DNA of 64,000 nt from Laetiporus sulphureus 93-53 (lineage: Eukaryota > Basidiomycota > Agaricomycetes > Polyporales > Laetiporaceae): assembly GCF_001632365.1 (NCBI RefSeq), contig NW_024468521.1:186001-250000 (forward strand). The letters run 5' to 3'. This document shows, in pieces, positions 12,107 through 23,856 of this stretch; position 1 is the stretch's first letter, and each line of letters starts with the position of its first letter. The translations under genes were made by a program, and so were the position numbers. Below the pieces are notes generated by a model. The model was not told where the DNA came from, searched no databases, and worked only from the letters and a program-made list of their open reading frames with translations.

Positions 12107-14037
12107 ATGGCCGGGAAACGGAAAAAGCAGATCCCTAAGCGTCAGGATCGCTCCATTGCTCTTCCCCCAGAGATTCTCACCAGAATTTTCAAATATCTCG
12201 TGCTCTCATCGAATGCAACGAAGCCCTACCAATGGATCACCACCACGCATGTATGTACGCGCTGGAGGACTGTTGCACTCAACGACGCCACTCTGTGGAG
12301 CCGCCTGCACGTAACTGCCAGCGAGGACCTGGTCAGAGAGCTGCTCAAACGCTCCGGGCGTGCAGCGCTCGTTGTTTATGTAACACTTAAACCCGTTCAC
12401 AGGGACAGCGGGAACTACAGCGCCTTTTATGAGGACAGCGAGGACGACCGCGCCGATGATGACAGCGAGGACGACGGCACCGATGGTGACAGCGAGGACG
12501 ACGGCACCGATGGTGACAGCGAGGACGACGGCACCGATGATGACAGCGAGGACGACGGCACCGATGATGACAGCGAGGACGACGGCACCGATGGTGACAG
12601 CGAGGACGACGGCACCGATGATGACANNNNNNNNNNNNNNNNNNNNNNNNNNNNNNNNNNNNNNNNNNNNNNNNNNNNNNNNNNNNNNNNNNNNNNNNNN
12701 NNNNNNNNNNNNNNNNNNNNNNNNNNAGCACCGGTGGTGACAGACTACGTGTCTTCAAATTAGTAGCCAAGGAGCGCGCTCGCATTGCCTCCCTCTCCAT
12801 TGTTGGGGATCAGAAGATAGCGATGCAGCTAATGAAGATGCTGGACGGTCCGATGCCCCGTCTCGCAGCGGTCACGGTGAAGGGCGACTGGAGGTCTCCT
12901 GTGGACAGGCGACGCTCGGATTTTCTCCCCATCTTGCGCTCCTGCGATCTAAAGGGAGGCCTACGACGACTTGAACTCGAATCGTACAATTTCGGATGGA
13001 CAGACCTCATTATACAATCGCTCAAACATCTCAAGCTCGCAAGCATACCTGATATTCGGAGAGCAAGCCTTCAGGTGATTCTTGGCACACTCGAGAAGCT
13101 TCCCCAGCTTGAGACTTTAGAGCTGTCGGGGCATTTTATCCGTCACAACGCGCCGGTACCAACCAAGACGTTCACCCTTTCTTCTCTGCGCGCGCTATCC
13201 ATCGAAGTCCCTGTCGACCTGTGTCTCCAGCTGTTTGAATGTGCACTCCTTCCGAACCTGTCTGAAATCAGCCTCACTGCCAAATGCGAATCAGATCCTG
13301 AGACGGTCTCTGCACGCCTCTCGACATTCCTGCCAGCATCCATTCTGTCCTCATTGTATTCACTCCGCATACATGAGCACAAATCTTCCGGCACATGGCC
13401 CCAGATCCGCGCAAGCTTTTACCGAAAGAAATCTGCTGAGATCAGGTGGTTAACGGCACGTACCATCGCGATCGACTTCGGTGATAAAAATAAAGGCAAA
13501 TTCGCCGTTTGCGAGCGGCTTGTATCATTCATGAACCACTTCGACGCGAGCGGACTACGGAAAGTCGAGGTTGACGATGTCGGCATCTACGACTGGCGGT
13601 CGCTTTTCGCCAACATGGCGAACGTGCGCGACCTGCACATCTCAGAGGCTTTACAGATGCCGTCTTACCTCGATGCACTCATGCCCCAAGCCCGACAACA
13701 CGTCCTGCTGCTTCCCCGCCTGCGTACGCTTCGCCTGGACAAGATCCATCTGAGCACCTGGCCACCGTTACGCCACCGCGTAGATTACAAAGGGCATGCT
13801 GGCATCGACCAGTTCTGCATATGCATGATCGAGCGATATGAGTGCGGGGCCGGGATCCGCAAACTGTTCGTGACAGATTGCGTGAATTTCAAGCAAGAAG
13901 ATGTCGACTTGCTGAGCGAGGTAGTGCCGGACGTGAAGTGGGATGGGCAGTTTGTGTATGACTTCGGCCGTGATCAGATCACCTGGTACGATGGGTACAG
14001 AGAATATGAAATCATTGGCGGCGTTTTTCCTCTCTAG
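12107..14037 (+). CDS. F-box/LRR-like protein, split by assembly gap
   Basis: The first part (12107-12626) encodes a basic start and an F-box (about residues 18-65: ALPPEILTRIF, then HVCTRWRTVALNDATLW). An acidic tandem repeat, DSEDDGTDG/D, about 8 residues per 24-bp unit, follows. A run of 100 N (12627-12726) interrupts the repeat. After the gap the frame resumes with STGGDRLRVFKLVAKERAR and continues to the stop at 14037 through leucine-rich-repeat-like text (LRRLELESY, LKHLKLASIP, LPQLETLELSG). The two sides are in different frames, which is expected if the fixed-size N block is not the true gap length. F-box proteins of this class act as substrate receptors in SCF ubiquitin ligases. The target is unknown. 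No introns are needed. Total length is uncertain because of the gap. Confidence 0.8.
12432..12740 (+). repeat. 24-bp tandem repeat encoding acidic octads
   Basis: The unit gacagcgaggacgacggcac (20 of 24 bases) recurs in frame at least seven times before the N block, with only A/G changes in the last codons (GAT or GGT). One degenerate unit (agcaccggtggtgacag) follows the gap. The gap sits inside the repeat, so the assembly probably collapsed here and the copy number is unknown. Confidence 0.9.
12627..12726. other. Assembly gap (100 N)
   Basis: Exactly 100 undetermined bases, a conventional placeholder length, placed within a tandem repeat. Confidence 0.99.
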
Positions 14038-14476
14038 AATTAGAATGTTGGACCTCTAATGCATGTACCCAGTAGGCGACTGTTCGACACGAGTAGGACA
14101 TTGTAGTGAATTTTTCTTGATGGCATATCACCTCTGATGAATCATACGAGCATGAACACCACTGACTCGGCTTGAAGCTTGAAGCTTGAGGCCTTTGAAC
14201 GTTTGAATGTTGAACGACTCTTATAAACACGTCACCGACCATGTTCAACCATGACACTACATGGGCGCCACTGGGAAAAGGTGCATAGGGTGGTTGTGTA
14301 TGCGATTGAAGGAAGGATCCGTCAACGGCATCATCGACGCAATCGCAGATGCCTCCCATCATCATAGCGGCCCCCCTGAGTACACTCACTCCTCATCTGG
14401 AAAGATAGAATTCTACATAATATAAGCATCACTACTACTGTAATATATGTATCGGAACACGCCACGTACGGCCACG
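14038..14476. other. Convergent 3' region between F-box gene and BTN1
   Basis: It holds the 3' ends of two convergent genes. A short simple repeat (gaagcttgaagcttgaggc) lies near 14171. No gene is seen. Confidence 0.5.
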
Positions 14477-16740
14477 CTACAAACTCTCGCAAAATACCTT
14501 CCCCCTCGCCACCTGCACCCTGCACAGCTCCAGCTCTGTCGGCACTGCCACCAACGCCGCACACAATATTCCCACCGAGTCCGCCAGGCCGATCGACCCG
14601 ATTTTAAACTCGCGCTCCTGCTTCTCGCGCTCGGGGTCGCCCACCGCATCCGCTGGGGGCGTCTCCCGGTTCACGTGGTGATACACGTTCACACTACTCG
14701 AGCATCAACATGGGACAAGATGACGGAAGGAAGGGGGCGTACTAGGCGAGCCCACCGCAAACACCCTCGACGCAGACTAGGGCAAAGATGAGCGCGACGC
14801 TCCGGCCCTCCGTGTCCCCCTCGCGCGCGAAGCCACCGCCGAATACACCCCGCGAAGACTCGAGTGCGAGCGTTACGAGGATGAGCGCCTGGACGATAGA
14901 TGGGAGGGGAAGGAGACGGGAGGGGAGCGGAGGGATCCCGAAGGAAATGCTAGAACGCGAGAGGAAGACGGTGCTTTGATAGACAAGCTGATGGGGCGGG
15001 CGGTGAGCTTGAAGGGCATGAAAGGGGACGGAGGAAATGTGGACCATACCTGCCAGAGAGGATAATAATCGCGGATGGAGTGGATGATCTTGCTGAGGAG
15101 CCAATGTGAGGTGGGCGACGGGACGGGGTACACAAGTGTCGGCGCAATGCCCTACGATGGATAAATTAGCCATGACAGAAGAGAACGTCATGAACCAGCG
15201 CGCGACATACCTGGTTGATCGTATATTCAAACTTCAATGATCCGAGCATCAGCATGATAGTAAAAGCAGACAGTGATCGAAGCTTACCAAGTACACGCAG
15301 ACTAGATGCAACGTTAAGCTTCCATGTTACTTGACACAAAGACCTGAGCACACTCACACAGAGGCACCATATATCTCCCCACTAGCGGCCTCACAAGCCG
15401 CCATTTGTCTTTCGCCGAGAGCGCCACGATGTATTTGAAAGCTTCCACCTCCTCCGCAGTCTCCACATACTCCTCCTGCGCGCCCTCGTCCATCAACGCT
15501 TCCTCGGTCGGAATCGGCGCGTAGGGCACCTGGGCTGATGTAGTCGTGAAGGAAGAAGGGCGCGGGAGGAGTAGAAAGTACGTAAGTGGGATGGTTAGTG
15601 GGAGGACCTGAACAAGATGTAAACTTGAGAAGGCGAAGACGAAGGTAAGGATGCGGGGAACTCACAGAAGAGACCCCGACACCGATTCGTACGCCGAGGC
15701 TGCGCAGCTCCCACCAGAATAACGCGCCAACGAGGCCCGCAGCGCCTGTGCCCGATGCGAAGTACCTTAATTTAGGCGAAGGTCGCACGATTCGAGTCAA
15801 CCACGTATGACGTTAGAGATCATCAATGCTAACCCGATACTGTGGCTTGCGGCCGAGGACGGGTGATACCTTGTCGAGAGCTGGAGGAAGGTGAGTTCTC
15901 CTAAGCCTGCGGCGCATACGTTTGTTCAGGTTGACAAATGAAGAAGCAGAGAAGCAGACCTGAAGAAAACGAAGCAAAGCAAATACCAAGGAGCCGCATA
16001 TACAAGCTATCGAACATCGCGACCACCTGCATGAAGTGGCCAGTGTTCAGATCGCAACTCCTATTAAATGCCGTGATCGCTCACCAGCATCCCGCTCATA
16101 CTGAGCATACAGCACGCGATGAGGCGCCGTGCATAGCGTATCCGGCCTTTGAGTAGGTATGGCCAACCGAGCTTGGCGATGATGGAGGGAAATATGTTGC
16201 AGAAGGCGATGATGCCCTTGGGCGTGGATGGAGGTACGAGATCGAGCGCGGCTGATAGGATAATGACGTACAGAACTGAAGTGCCTGGGAATGAGTAACA
16301 TGTCAGACAAGGAATAGAGATATCCAGCGTACCATTGTTGATAATCCCGAACAGAAAGAATGACAATCCCAGCTGCCTCAGCAGCTTGCGGGTACCTTGC
16401 AACATAGTGCAGCGTTAGTATGAATGAGTTATATTACAGAGACTCCACATATCATACAGTCTCAGCAAGGCGCATGAAGCGTTTCGTTACTCATGATCGC
16501 GCTGGTGATAGCCTTGAGTACACGCCCTGGCCTGGCCCTACTCTCTGCATGACAGCGTCAGCACTCACTCTTATGGCTGCTCACGTCTTCGTTCGCTCGC
16601 ATTAGCAAGGTCTGCTCCTCTCTCCCTTCGTGGACAGCAGATGCGTCCATCGCAATATCTTCGCTAGGCAGAGCGCTAAGAATCGGTTGCAGTTCGTGTT
16701 GTTCGATAGTTGCGTCAGAGCTCGTAGACGTAGAGTACAT
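14477..16740 (-). CDS. BTN1: Battenin/CLN3 homologue, vacuolar membrane protein
   Basis: Twelve exons: 16569-16740, 16333-16395, 16085-16284, 15960-16026, 15834-15906, 15666-15765, 15358-15607, 15288-15301, 15211-15231, 15050-15151, 14743-14987 and 14477-14693. They encode 507 aa. CLN3 hallmarks are clear: FFLFGIINN at the first membrane helix, SVLYVIILSAALDLV, the signature GLGELTFLQ (from residue 168), FEYTINQ, DYYPLWQLVYQ and VFLSRSS. About eleven hydrophobic segments are expected. CLN3/Btn1 is a lysosomal/vacuolar membrane protein linked to pH and basic amino-acid homeostasis. In humans its loss causes Batten disease. Exons 8 and 9 are only 14 and 21 nt but are needed to restore LFCVYLFEYTINQ. 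The first intron is long (173 nt), so its 5' end is less certain. The gene is divergent from VWA8. Confidence 0.93.
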
Positions 16741-17836
16741 TCACCGAGCTCATAGCAAAGTGTGAGTGCCTCGAGCAAGTCGCCTAGCGTGGTGGCTGAA
16801 AGAGCCTTAAACGATACGTGTGAGATGCTTAGTCAGCAGATTGTGGCTGAGTCGCTGGGGCTCGAAGCGTAATCTTCTATTATAAATAAACACTGAAGCT
16901 GACAGTTGAGTACGAGAAATTTCAAGATAATCTCTGTACGTTGTGCCTGTGAGAGCTAATAGCATGTCTGAAGCTTAAAGGTGGACTCCGTGTTTTCAGT
17001 ATTTGCTTACTAAGCAGGGGGACGAGATGCGTATGCGCGACTCGCACTCCGACCTCGTTTCCTCACCCACTGGCCCGAAGTTATTCGCCCATCCAATCCA
17101 ATGGTAATTCTGTATACTTTGTATTGCCAGCCTTTCGCTATACCTGTGCTTCAAACTCGAGAGATTCGATCTTCCCAGTAGCGTTCAAAGTTCAAACTTC
17201 AGATATCGGAACTCGCCACCTCGCAAACCTGCTCGAATTTGTTCAAAGCGCCAGTGTTCCATCGACTGCAAACCCCGGCATCTTCTGTGCAGTAACAATA
17301 ATCCTTACAGCTGGCTGGATCCTCTCGTCTTAATCCACGTCCTAGCTGATCATCGATCATTCCTCGCTTTCGTTCCGGCTCGGTTTATCTAGTTGTGCGC
17401 ATCAGTGCGCGGTTTGGAACTGAATTGCATGATGCCATTATCAGTGGGCCTTGCAAACTAGCTGTATGAGTCTACGCCTTCGAGCCTGCTCGCTGTGACC
17501 ATCAATTGGCGCGTCGCGTCGTGCCCGAATGCCCCGGCGATCCGGCAATCATTGTGCGGTCGATATCCCCGGTTGTGGGGAACATTATAATCATGCTTAA
17601 ATGGCTCTGATCTCGATTGTCGACCACAGCCAGACAGACTGGGTTCTGTAGCGGCAGTGCACACGAGGTAGGGCGAAGATTTGGGTCGCTGTGTTCCTGC
17701 CAGTTGGATGTGGTGAGTGCTGATTGAGGCTCGCACTGACTCCAGAGAATCGCGGTTGACGGAAGCGCGTAGGCTTTGTCAGACTTGGAGGAACAACATC
17801 GCGTCCATTCATCTCTCCAACAGACTTCATAGCAGC
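16741..17836. promoter_or_regulatory. Divergent intergenic region BTN1/VWA8
   Basis: It contains both promoters for the divergent BTN1 (-) and VWA8 (+) genes. No gene longer than about 90 codons is present and no named motif is confidently seen. The A/T-rich segment at 16870-16890 (tattataaataaac) could be a TATA-like element for BTN1. Confidence 0.4.
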
Positions 17837-20800
17837 ATGGCCAACAGAAGACTGACCCAGCTTCTCAAGGAGCTTGACGCTCCTCCTGCACCGATCGGCA
17901 CCCTCAAGCTCGGCGATATATCATACGATGTTCCTGCCTCGCGCGTGCCTTCGCGTCTTCCGCATTCTACCGACATCCTACTAGACGTGCAGGATACCTT
18001 CAATCTAGACAACTTGCATTTTATACTGCAGAAGTATCTGCTAGGGCAGGACGTTTTTCTGCTGTCTCAGCCCGGTCCGTACGCACGGCGACTCGCACTA
18101 ACGTTTTGCAGGTAAGGACATAACATTTTTTCTATACATTCATCGTACGCCTCATTGTCACTCCGTTTACAGCTTAATAAATTCGGAATATGAGTATGTT
18201 GCGCTACATCGAGACGTCGGCGAGACGGAGCTCAAGCAAGGCCGGGAGATTAGAGCCGGTGGTAACCTTGTCTACGTAGATAGTGCAGCCGTGCGAGCTG
18301 TCAAGCACGGCCGTATCTTGATCATAGAAGGAATAGAGAAGGCCGAGCGAGGAATCATGCCGGTAAGTGTACCATGTGCTGCAAATGGTCCGACTCACGA
18401 GGGAATTCATCGCAAATAGGTCCTAAATAACCTGCTAGAGAATCGTGAGATGTGAGTGTCTTCTGACTTGTCGCTCAAACACATTAAGACTCTCGTTAGG
18501 AATCTGGACGACGGCACGCATATAATCCACCCACATCGCTACGCTCTCCTCGACTCCTCTATTCAAGATCCTGCGTCCGGAAAGCTCTTCATCCCAGCCC
18601 ACAAAAACTTTCGCGTCATCGCCATCGCCGCGCCTGTCCCGCCATACCCCGGCTACCCCCTCGACCCACCCTTCCGGAGTCGTTTCCAAGCCCGCTTCAT
18701 CGACCCCGTCGGCGCCCTGCTCGCCCTCTCCCCTCCCGTTCCTTCCGCTCCACACCCGCTCTTCGCCAAACTGCGCGACCTCATCGTCTCGACACAGTAC
18801 GCGAGCGAGGCCCGCCACGCGCTCGACACCGCCGCCAAGTCTGTGCTTCCGGCGTTCCCGCAGACCGCGGTCGCCAAGCTGCGCAGGTTGCTTGAGGTGT
18901 TCCCGCCCCCTGCGCATGGCCTCACCCCGGAGCAGCTCGCGCGCCTCATACTAACGATCCATCCCGCGCTGATTCACGCGCCGTTTGTGGCGTGGGCGAT
19001 GCTTGCGCGGCAGCTCGAGGACGCGGGCATCGGCGCGCTGGGCAGCCCGTCGCTCAGCGGGAACGGCGACAACCTCGGCCTCTTGGGCTATCGCCTCTCG
19101 CACATCGAGCGGATCTCGGAGCGCACTGCACGCATCACGTTCTCGGGCACCGCGCGCGCGTCCTCTGTGTCTGTCGAAGTGCCCGCCGGCCCGAAATCGC
19201 TGCTCGCGTACCCCTTCGTGGACGTGGAGGGCCTGGGGTTCCTCCTGACGGAACGTTTCGTGGGGCTGTTCACGGCGCTGCTGCAGGCGCACGCGCTCGG
19301 CTGGGACGTCGCATATGTGCCGCCCGCGCTCCCCTCCACTGCGTCCTGTTCGACGACAACGCTCGTGCGTACGTTCGCGGCGGTGTTGGGGTACGAGTTG
19401 GAGGACTACCATATGTACAAGGAATTGGGAGGGCGAGAGCTGCTTATGCGCAGGAGGATCGAGGATGGGGGCGCGACAAGCTGGGAACCGAGGTGCGGCA
19501 GATTATGTTGATTGTTGGGATTGACTAATGAGGTGATGTGACCGCTGTGCAGTCCGCTCATTGAGGGAGTCTGGGCTGGGAGATTGGTCCATTTGTCTGG
19601 GATAGATGTTATTGGCTCGACGGCGGGATCGCTGGCGAGGCTCATGCAGGACAGGGAGACAGAGCTATGGGAGGGGAAACGGATCGTGTGGCAGGCATCA
19701 GAGGAAGAGGTCCATTATTGAATCTCTCATACCATTCCACTGTGATGCTGATATATTCCTGCAGCAAACCAAACACGGCCTCTCCGTCGCTCATCCCTCC
19801 TTCCGCATCATTAGCACAGCCTCTCGCTCCGTCCCTCTCAAAGACTGGCTCTCAGACGAACAGGCGAACATGTTCTTCCCCATCGCTGCACAGCCCATGT
19901 CGCGCACCGAGGAAGCTATGGTGCTCGCGCAGACGGGATGTCCCCCGCACATCGCAGATGCACTGCTGAGCTTCGCAGAACGCTATCGTGCGAGCATGAC
20001 GTCCGACACGGTGCAAAAGAATCGCAAACTCGGAACAAGGGCGCTCGTGAGGATCGCGAGGCGCGTGGCGAGGTTCCCGGGGGACGACGATTTGTATGCG
20101 CTGTTGAGTCGGGCGATCCTCGCGGACTTTTTGCCGACGACGGAATTGATGAACCTTGAGGAGCTGTTTGCGGAGGCGGGCATCAAGAAGCGCACGCCTG
20201 CGGTGAGTGTGACTCAATGCTATGGTGGCTGACGGAGTCTGACAGTGTCCACAGTATAACCCGCCACCCGTCTTACAAGACGGCGGGTTGTTCTTTCCGG
20301 AGCCGAGTGATCCCAACGCGCACGATCTGCAGCCGACGTTCATCCCTGCGTTCGATCGCGCACAGGATCCAGAGGGCGTGGCGTCGCATGTTCCGTATAT
20401 GGACCACTTCTATGACAATAGCTTGCAGACTGGGTTGATGCGCGATATGGCTGTTGATCTGGAAATCTTGGGAGAACATCTTGTTCTTTTGGGCAACCAG
20501 GTAAGGCGGCAACCTAAATGATGTGTGCTGTAGCTGACAATGTGGCCGTAGGGTGTGGGAAAGAACAAAATCATAGACCGGTGCGTTTGTCGTTGCGTCT
20601 GGTGTTTGCTTGTCTAACGTGCAACGACCACTAGCTTGTGTCAGGTAAAGTTGTCCAACGTCACAATTGGATTGCGTCATTGACGATTCCATTCAGCTTC
20701 TCAATCGTCCGAGAGAATACATTCAATTACACCGCGACACCACCGTGAACCAGCTCATGTTCCAGACAGTCCTGGAGAACGGGCTGATAAAGTACACCGA

Positions 20801-23292
20801 TTCTCCTCTTCTCCGCGCAATCGTAATGGGCCGCGTCATCGTGGTCGACGAAGCAGACAAAGCAGCGGAGCACGTCGTTGCGATCTTCCGCAGTCTGGCG
20901 GGACACGGGCAGCTGACGCTAGCAGATGGGCGGCGCGTCCGTCGAGAGAAGGAGCGAGAAGGAGACCTCGTGGTTCATCCAAACTTCAGACTGATACTGT
21001 TGGCGAACAGACCTGGATATCGTTGAGTCGAGTTTCTCTTCGGCGGGTTTGGGGCTTAATGGAGTCTTGTAGCGTTCTTGGGAAACCACTTCCTGCAGGT
21101 TCTTGGAGACAACTTTAGCTGTCATGCAGTTAACAATCCGGACATGAACAGCGAGAGGAAGCTCTTGTCACAGCTTGCGCCAGACATGGACGAGGATATG
21201 ATTCTGCGACTTGTAGCTGCTTTCCAGGACTTGCGCCGAGCGTACGAGAGTGGGTCCCTGACGTATCCTTACTCCCTGCGAGGTAAGCCATTCCGGATGG
21301 ACTAATAGCAGTTACTGACGCTCATTCGATCGCAGAGCTTATCAACATCGTCCGCCATATGCAGAAATATCCATTGGATTCTCTCGAGGCTACCCTCCGG
21401 AATGTGTTCGATTTCGACGTATACAAGCCGGAAACGATCGACAAGCTCGCTGAGGTCTTGGACCACCACGGGTGCGTACATCTTCGTTCGCGGGTTCTGT
21501 AACTGAATTAAACGTATGTAGGCTGGCTGTGAAACGCCTGGATCTCGATGCCGCAAGAGAGGCATCGCGCAAGAAAGTGCTCGATATCAAGTTTGAGCCC
21601 AAGGGAGATACGGATTTGTCGAGCCCGAAGGTGGGCGAGGTTGACCCCCAGAATAAGGCCCACACTGGTGGGAATCGATGGGCGGGTGGCGTGAGGCCTC
21701 TATTCGCTCTGGGGATGTCCTTACCATTGCTGAGATTTCATATCTGATTAGACAGGTGGACGGGATACTGCGGGTCTCGGAGGACGAGGCGGGTATATGC
21801 GCTTGTTCAAGGGGCACGATATCAATCAAGTGAGTCGCTTGCTGCTTGTGTACGGCAATCTCGTTATATGAATGTGTCACAACAAGGTTTCGGATGAGCT
21901 GAAGCAAGACGTGCCCGAGCACATCAAAGAACAAGCACGAGAAATGGCGCGCCAGGAGCTTGCGCGTAGGCTTGAGGAGCTCGATATGAGCCCCGGAGAG
22001 GCCAAGGGATATGGTGCCCTCCTAACCGCTGTTGAAGCTCATATCTCACAGCTTCATGATCTGCTGGAAAGTGCGCGTTCCTTTTTAACACGGTTGAAGA
22101 CAGAATATATACTGATCGTATCCGATAGATCTGGCAGCGAAGGAGGAAGAGCGTGTCTGGGTTAAACGCCAGACCGACGGGGAGCTTGACGATAGCCGCC
22201 TGACTGAAGGCTTGACTGGCGAGGCAACAGTTTATAAGCGGCGTAGCATGGCGAAGCCTGAGCTGGGTCGCCCGCAGATCAAGTAAGGCGATGTTCGCGA
22301 GATCGACATATTGCTGACACGTTCGTGTAGGCCCAAACGAATCAGATTTGTCTTCGACATCAGTGCATCAATGTGAGTCTTTCGTTGTATCGCTGCGAAA
22401 GAGGACCACCGGCACTGATGACCATCAGGTGTCGTTTCCAATATGATGGTCGCCTGCAAAGAAGCATGGAAACAGGTGAGTCAGCTCGTTCCGTTTCAGC
22501 AGGGTCGTACTGAATTAAACGAATAGCGGTCATGTTGATGGAGACTTTCAATCGTCTGACGAGGAAGGACAAATATGTGTGGGACGTGAGTACGTTATTC
22601 TTCGTGAACTTTGCGGTGCTAAGCAAATGTGGTAGATCTATGGTCACGTCAGTACCCTTTACGGGCTGCATGAGCTGTGCAACGCGCTGACCGTTGTGCT
22701 ACCCAGTCTGGCGATTCTGCCGTTATTCCCTTGGTAGAATCTGATAATCTTCCTACTGAACTGAAAGACCGTTGGAAGGTGATAGAGAAGATGGAATTGG
22801 TGTCTCAATATGCATTTGCCGGCGATTACACAGGTACCAGTCTTCCAAGAATATACGGACTAATCATCCATTGACGCACAATGATTTTAGTGGAAGCAAT
22901 TGACAAAGCGGTGAACGAGGTCGCCAAGTTCGACGCTGGTCTGTTTACTTGCTGAAAAGCCAATGATACTGTCTGACATTCAGGATGGAGCAGATGATTG
23001 GTTCGTTATCACGATTACGGACGCAAACTTCGGCCGCTATGGCATCACCGCAGAAGAGGTGCACAAGGTCATGACTCGTCAACCGAAGGTCAACACTGCT
23101 CTGATCTGCATTGGCGAAGGCGCCGAAGCTGTGTGGTACGTCACAGCTTTTATTGCAGGTATGCATGGACCCAACAAAGATTGCTATAGGGTCCCCAAGA
23201 AGCTACAGGGTCGCGGCTTTCGGGTTTCTAACACAACTGATATTCCGGCTGTATTGAGAAGTATTCTCACTACAATGGTTGACCGGGGCTGA
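17837..23292 (+). CDS. VWA8: VWA8-type AAA+ ATPase with vWA domain
   Basis: Twenty-four exons: 17837-18111, 18173-18362, 18420-18451, 18500-19492, 19553-19709, 19765-20202, 20255-20500, 20552-20580, 20635-20644, 20697-21021, 21073-21282, 21336-21471, 21522-21690, 21752-21829, 21887-22070, 22129-22282, 22331-22372, 22429-22475, 22527-22585, 22636-22647, 22707-22833, 22891-22938, 22991-23135 and 23190-23292. They encode 1402 aa. A first, degenerate P-loop reads LLSQPGPYARR (about 75-85). A second, better one is GNQGVGKN (775-782) with Walker B VIVVDEAD (837-844). A C-terminal von Willebrand A domain has the MIDAS motif DISAS (1218-1222) and ITDANF. NRPGYPFLGN and GGTGGRDTAGLGG are typical of VWA8. 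Animal VWA8 is mitochondrial; no strong presequence is obvious here. It is shorter than the animal protein. Exon 5 has a weak donor and the exon 23 acceptor is slightly ambiguous. Confidence 0.9.
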
Positions 23293-23856
23293 TTATATAC
23301 TGTACGCTCGAGTTCGCTCAAATCCTCATTACCTCCGCTTCGTCTAACAGATAACCTACAGGCTTTACGATACCATGTCGCCAATTGATACATCATGAAT
23401 TTCACTATGGTGTGGTACTCCTGTTCCTGGTGATATGCTTGGCATAGAAATGCTACATATGGTAAGCTCTCCACATCGGCTACTGCATGATGGCGAGACT
23501 TTTTAGTACCTTGGACCATGTGGAGCAGCAGAAGATCAGACTGGCGCATGTGTGCAAGCCGCACTGGCAAATACTCACATGAACGTTGCTTTGATGCTAG
23601 AACTAATCTCTTTAGCCGACGCTCGTGCGTAAGTATGAGCACCGAATGCTCTCCATATGGTCGACTCTCACAGGTCGTTCCAGGTTCGGCAAATTACATC
23701 TCTGGGAACCGAAGCTGATGCTTCTTCTACCGTGGAAGCGTGCAGTTCGTCGGCGCTAATGGAACTGTATAAACAGATTCGATGCGCACATTGTTTTGAT
23801 TGTGCTCTTGCATCTCACATCGACGGACGCGAGAAATTCACGACCAATCGCTCACT
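23293..23856. other. Intergenic, promoter of PLC-like gene
   Basis: 564 bp between VWA8 and the next gene, same strand. No gene is seen. The open frame running through 23796 into the next gene uses a non-ATG start and is not the real start. Confidence 0.45.

Noticed and set aside
12387..12800. 137-codon minus frame of CHHRCRRPR repeats
   Set aside because: Antisense shadow of the acidic tandem repeat, crossing the N gap.
14165..14185. gaagcttgaagcttgaggc simple repeat as a regulatory site
   Set aside because: It is short, in a convergent 3' region, and has no partner copy.
16396..16568. Extra BTN1 exon within the 173-nt first intron
   Set aside because: No in-frame segment with acceptor and donor signals and CLN3-like text was found.
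19743..19764. Weak donor of VWA8 intron 5 as a sign of a pseudogene
   Set aside because: The frame is kept on both sides and the flanking protein is well conserved, so a weak splice site is more likely.
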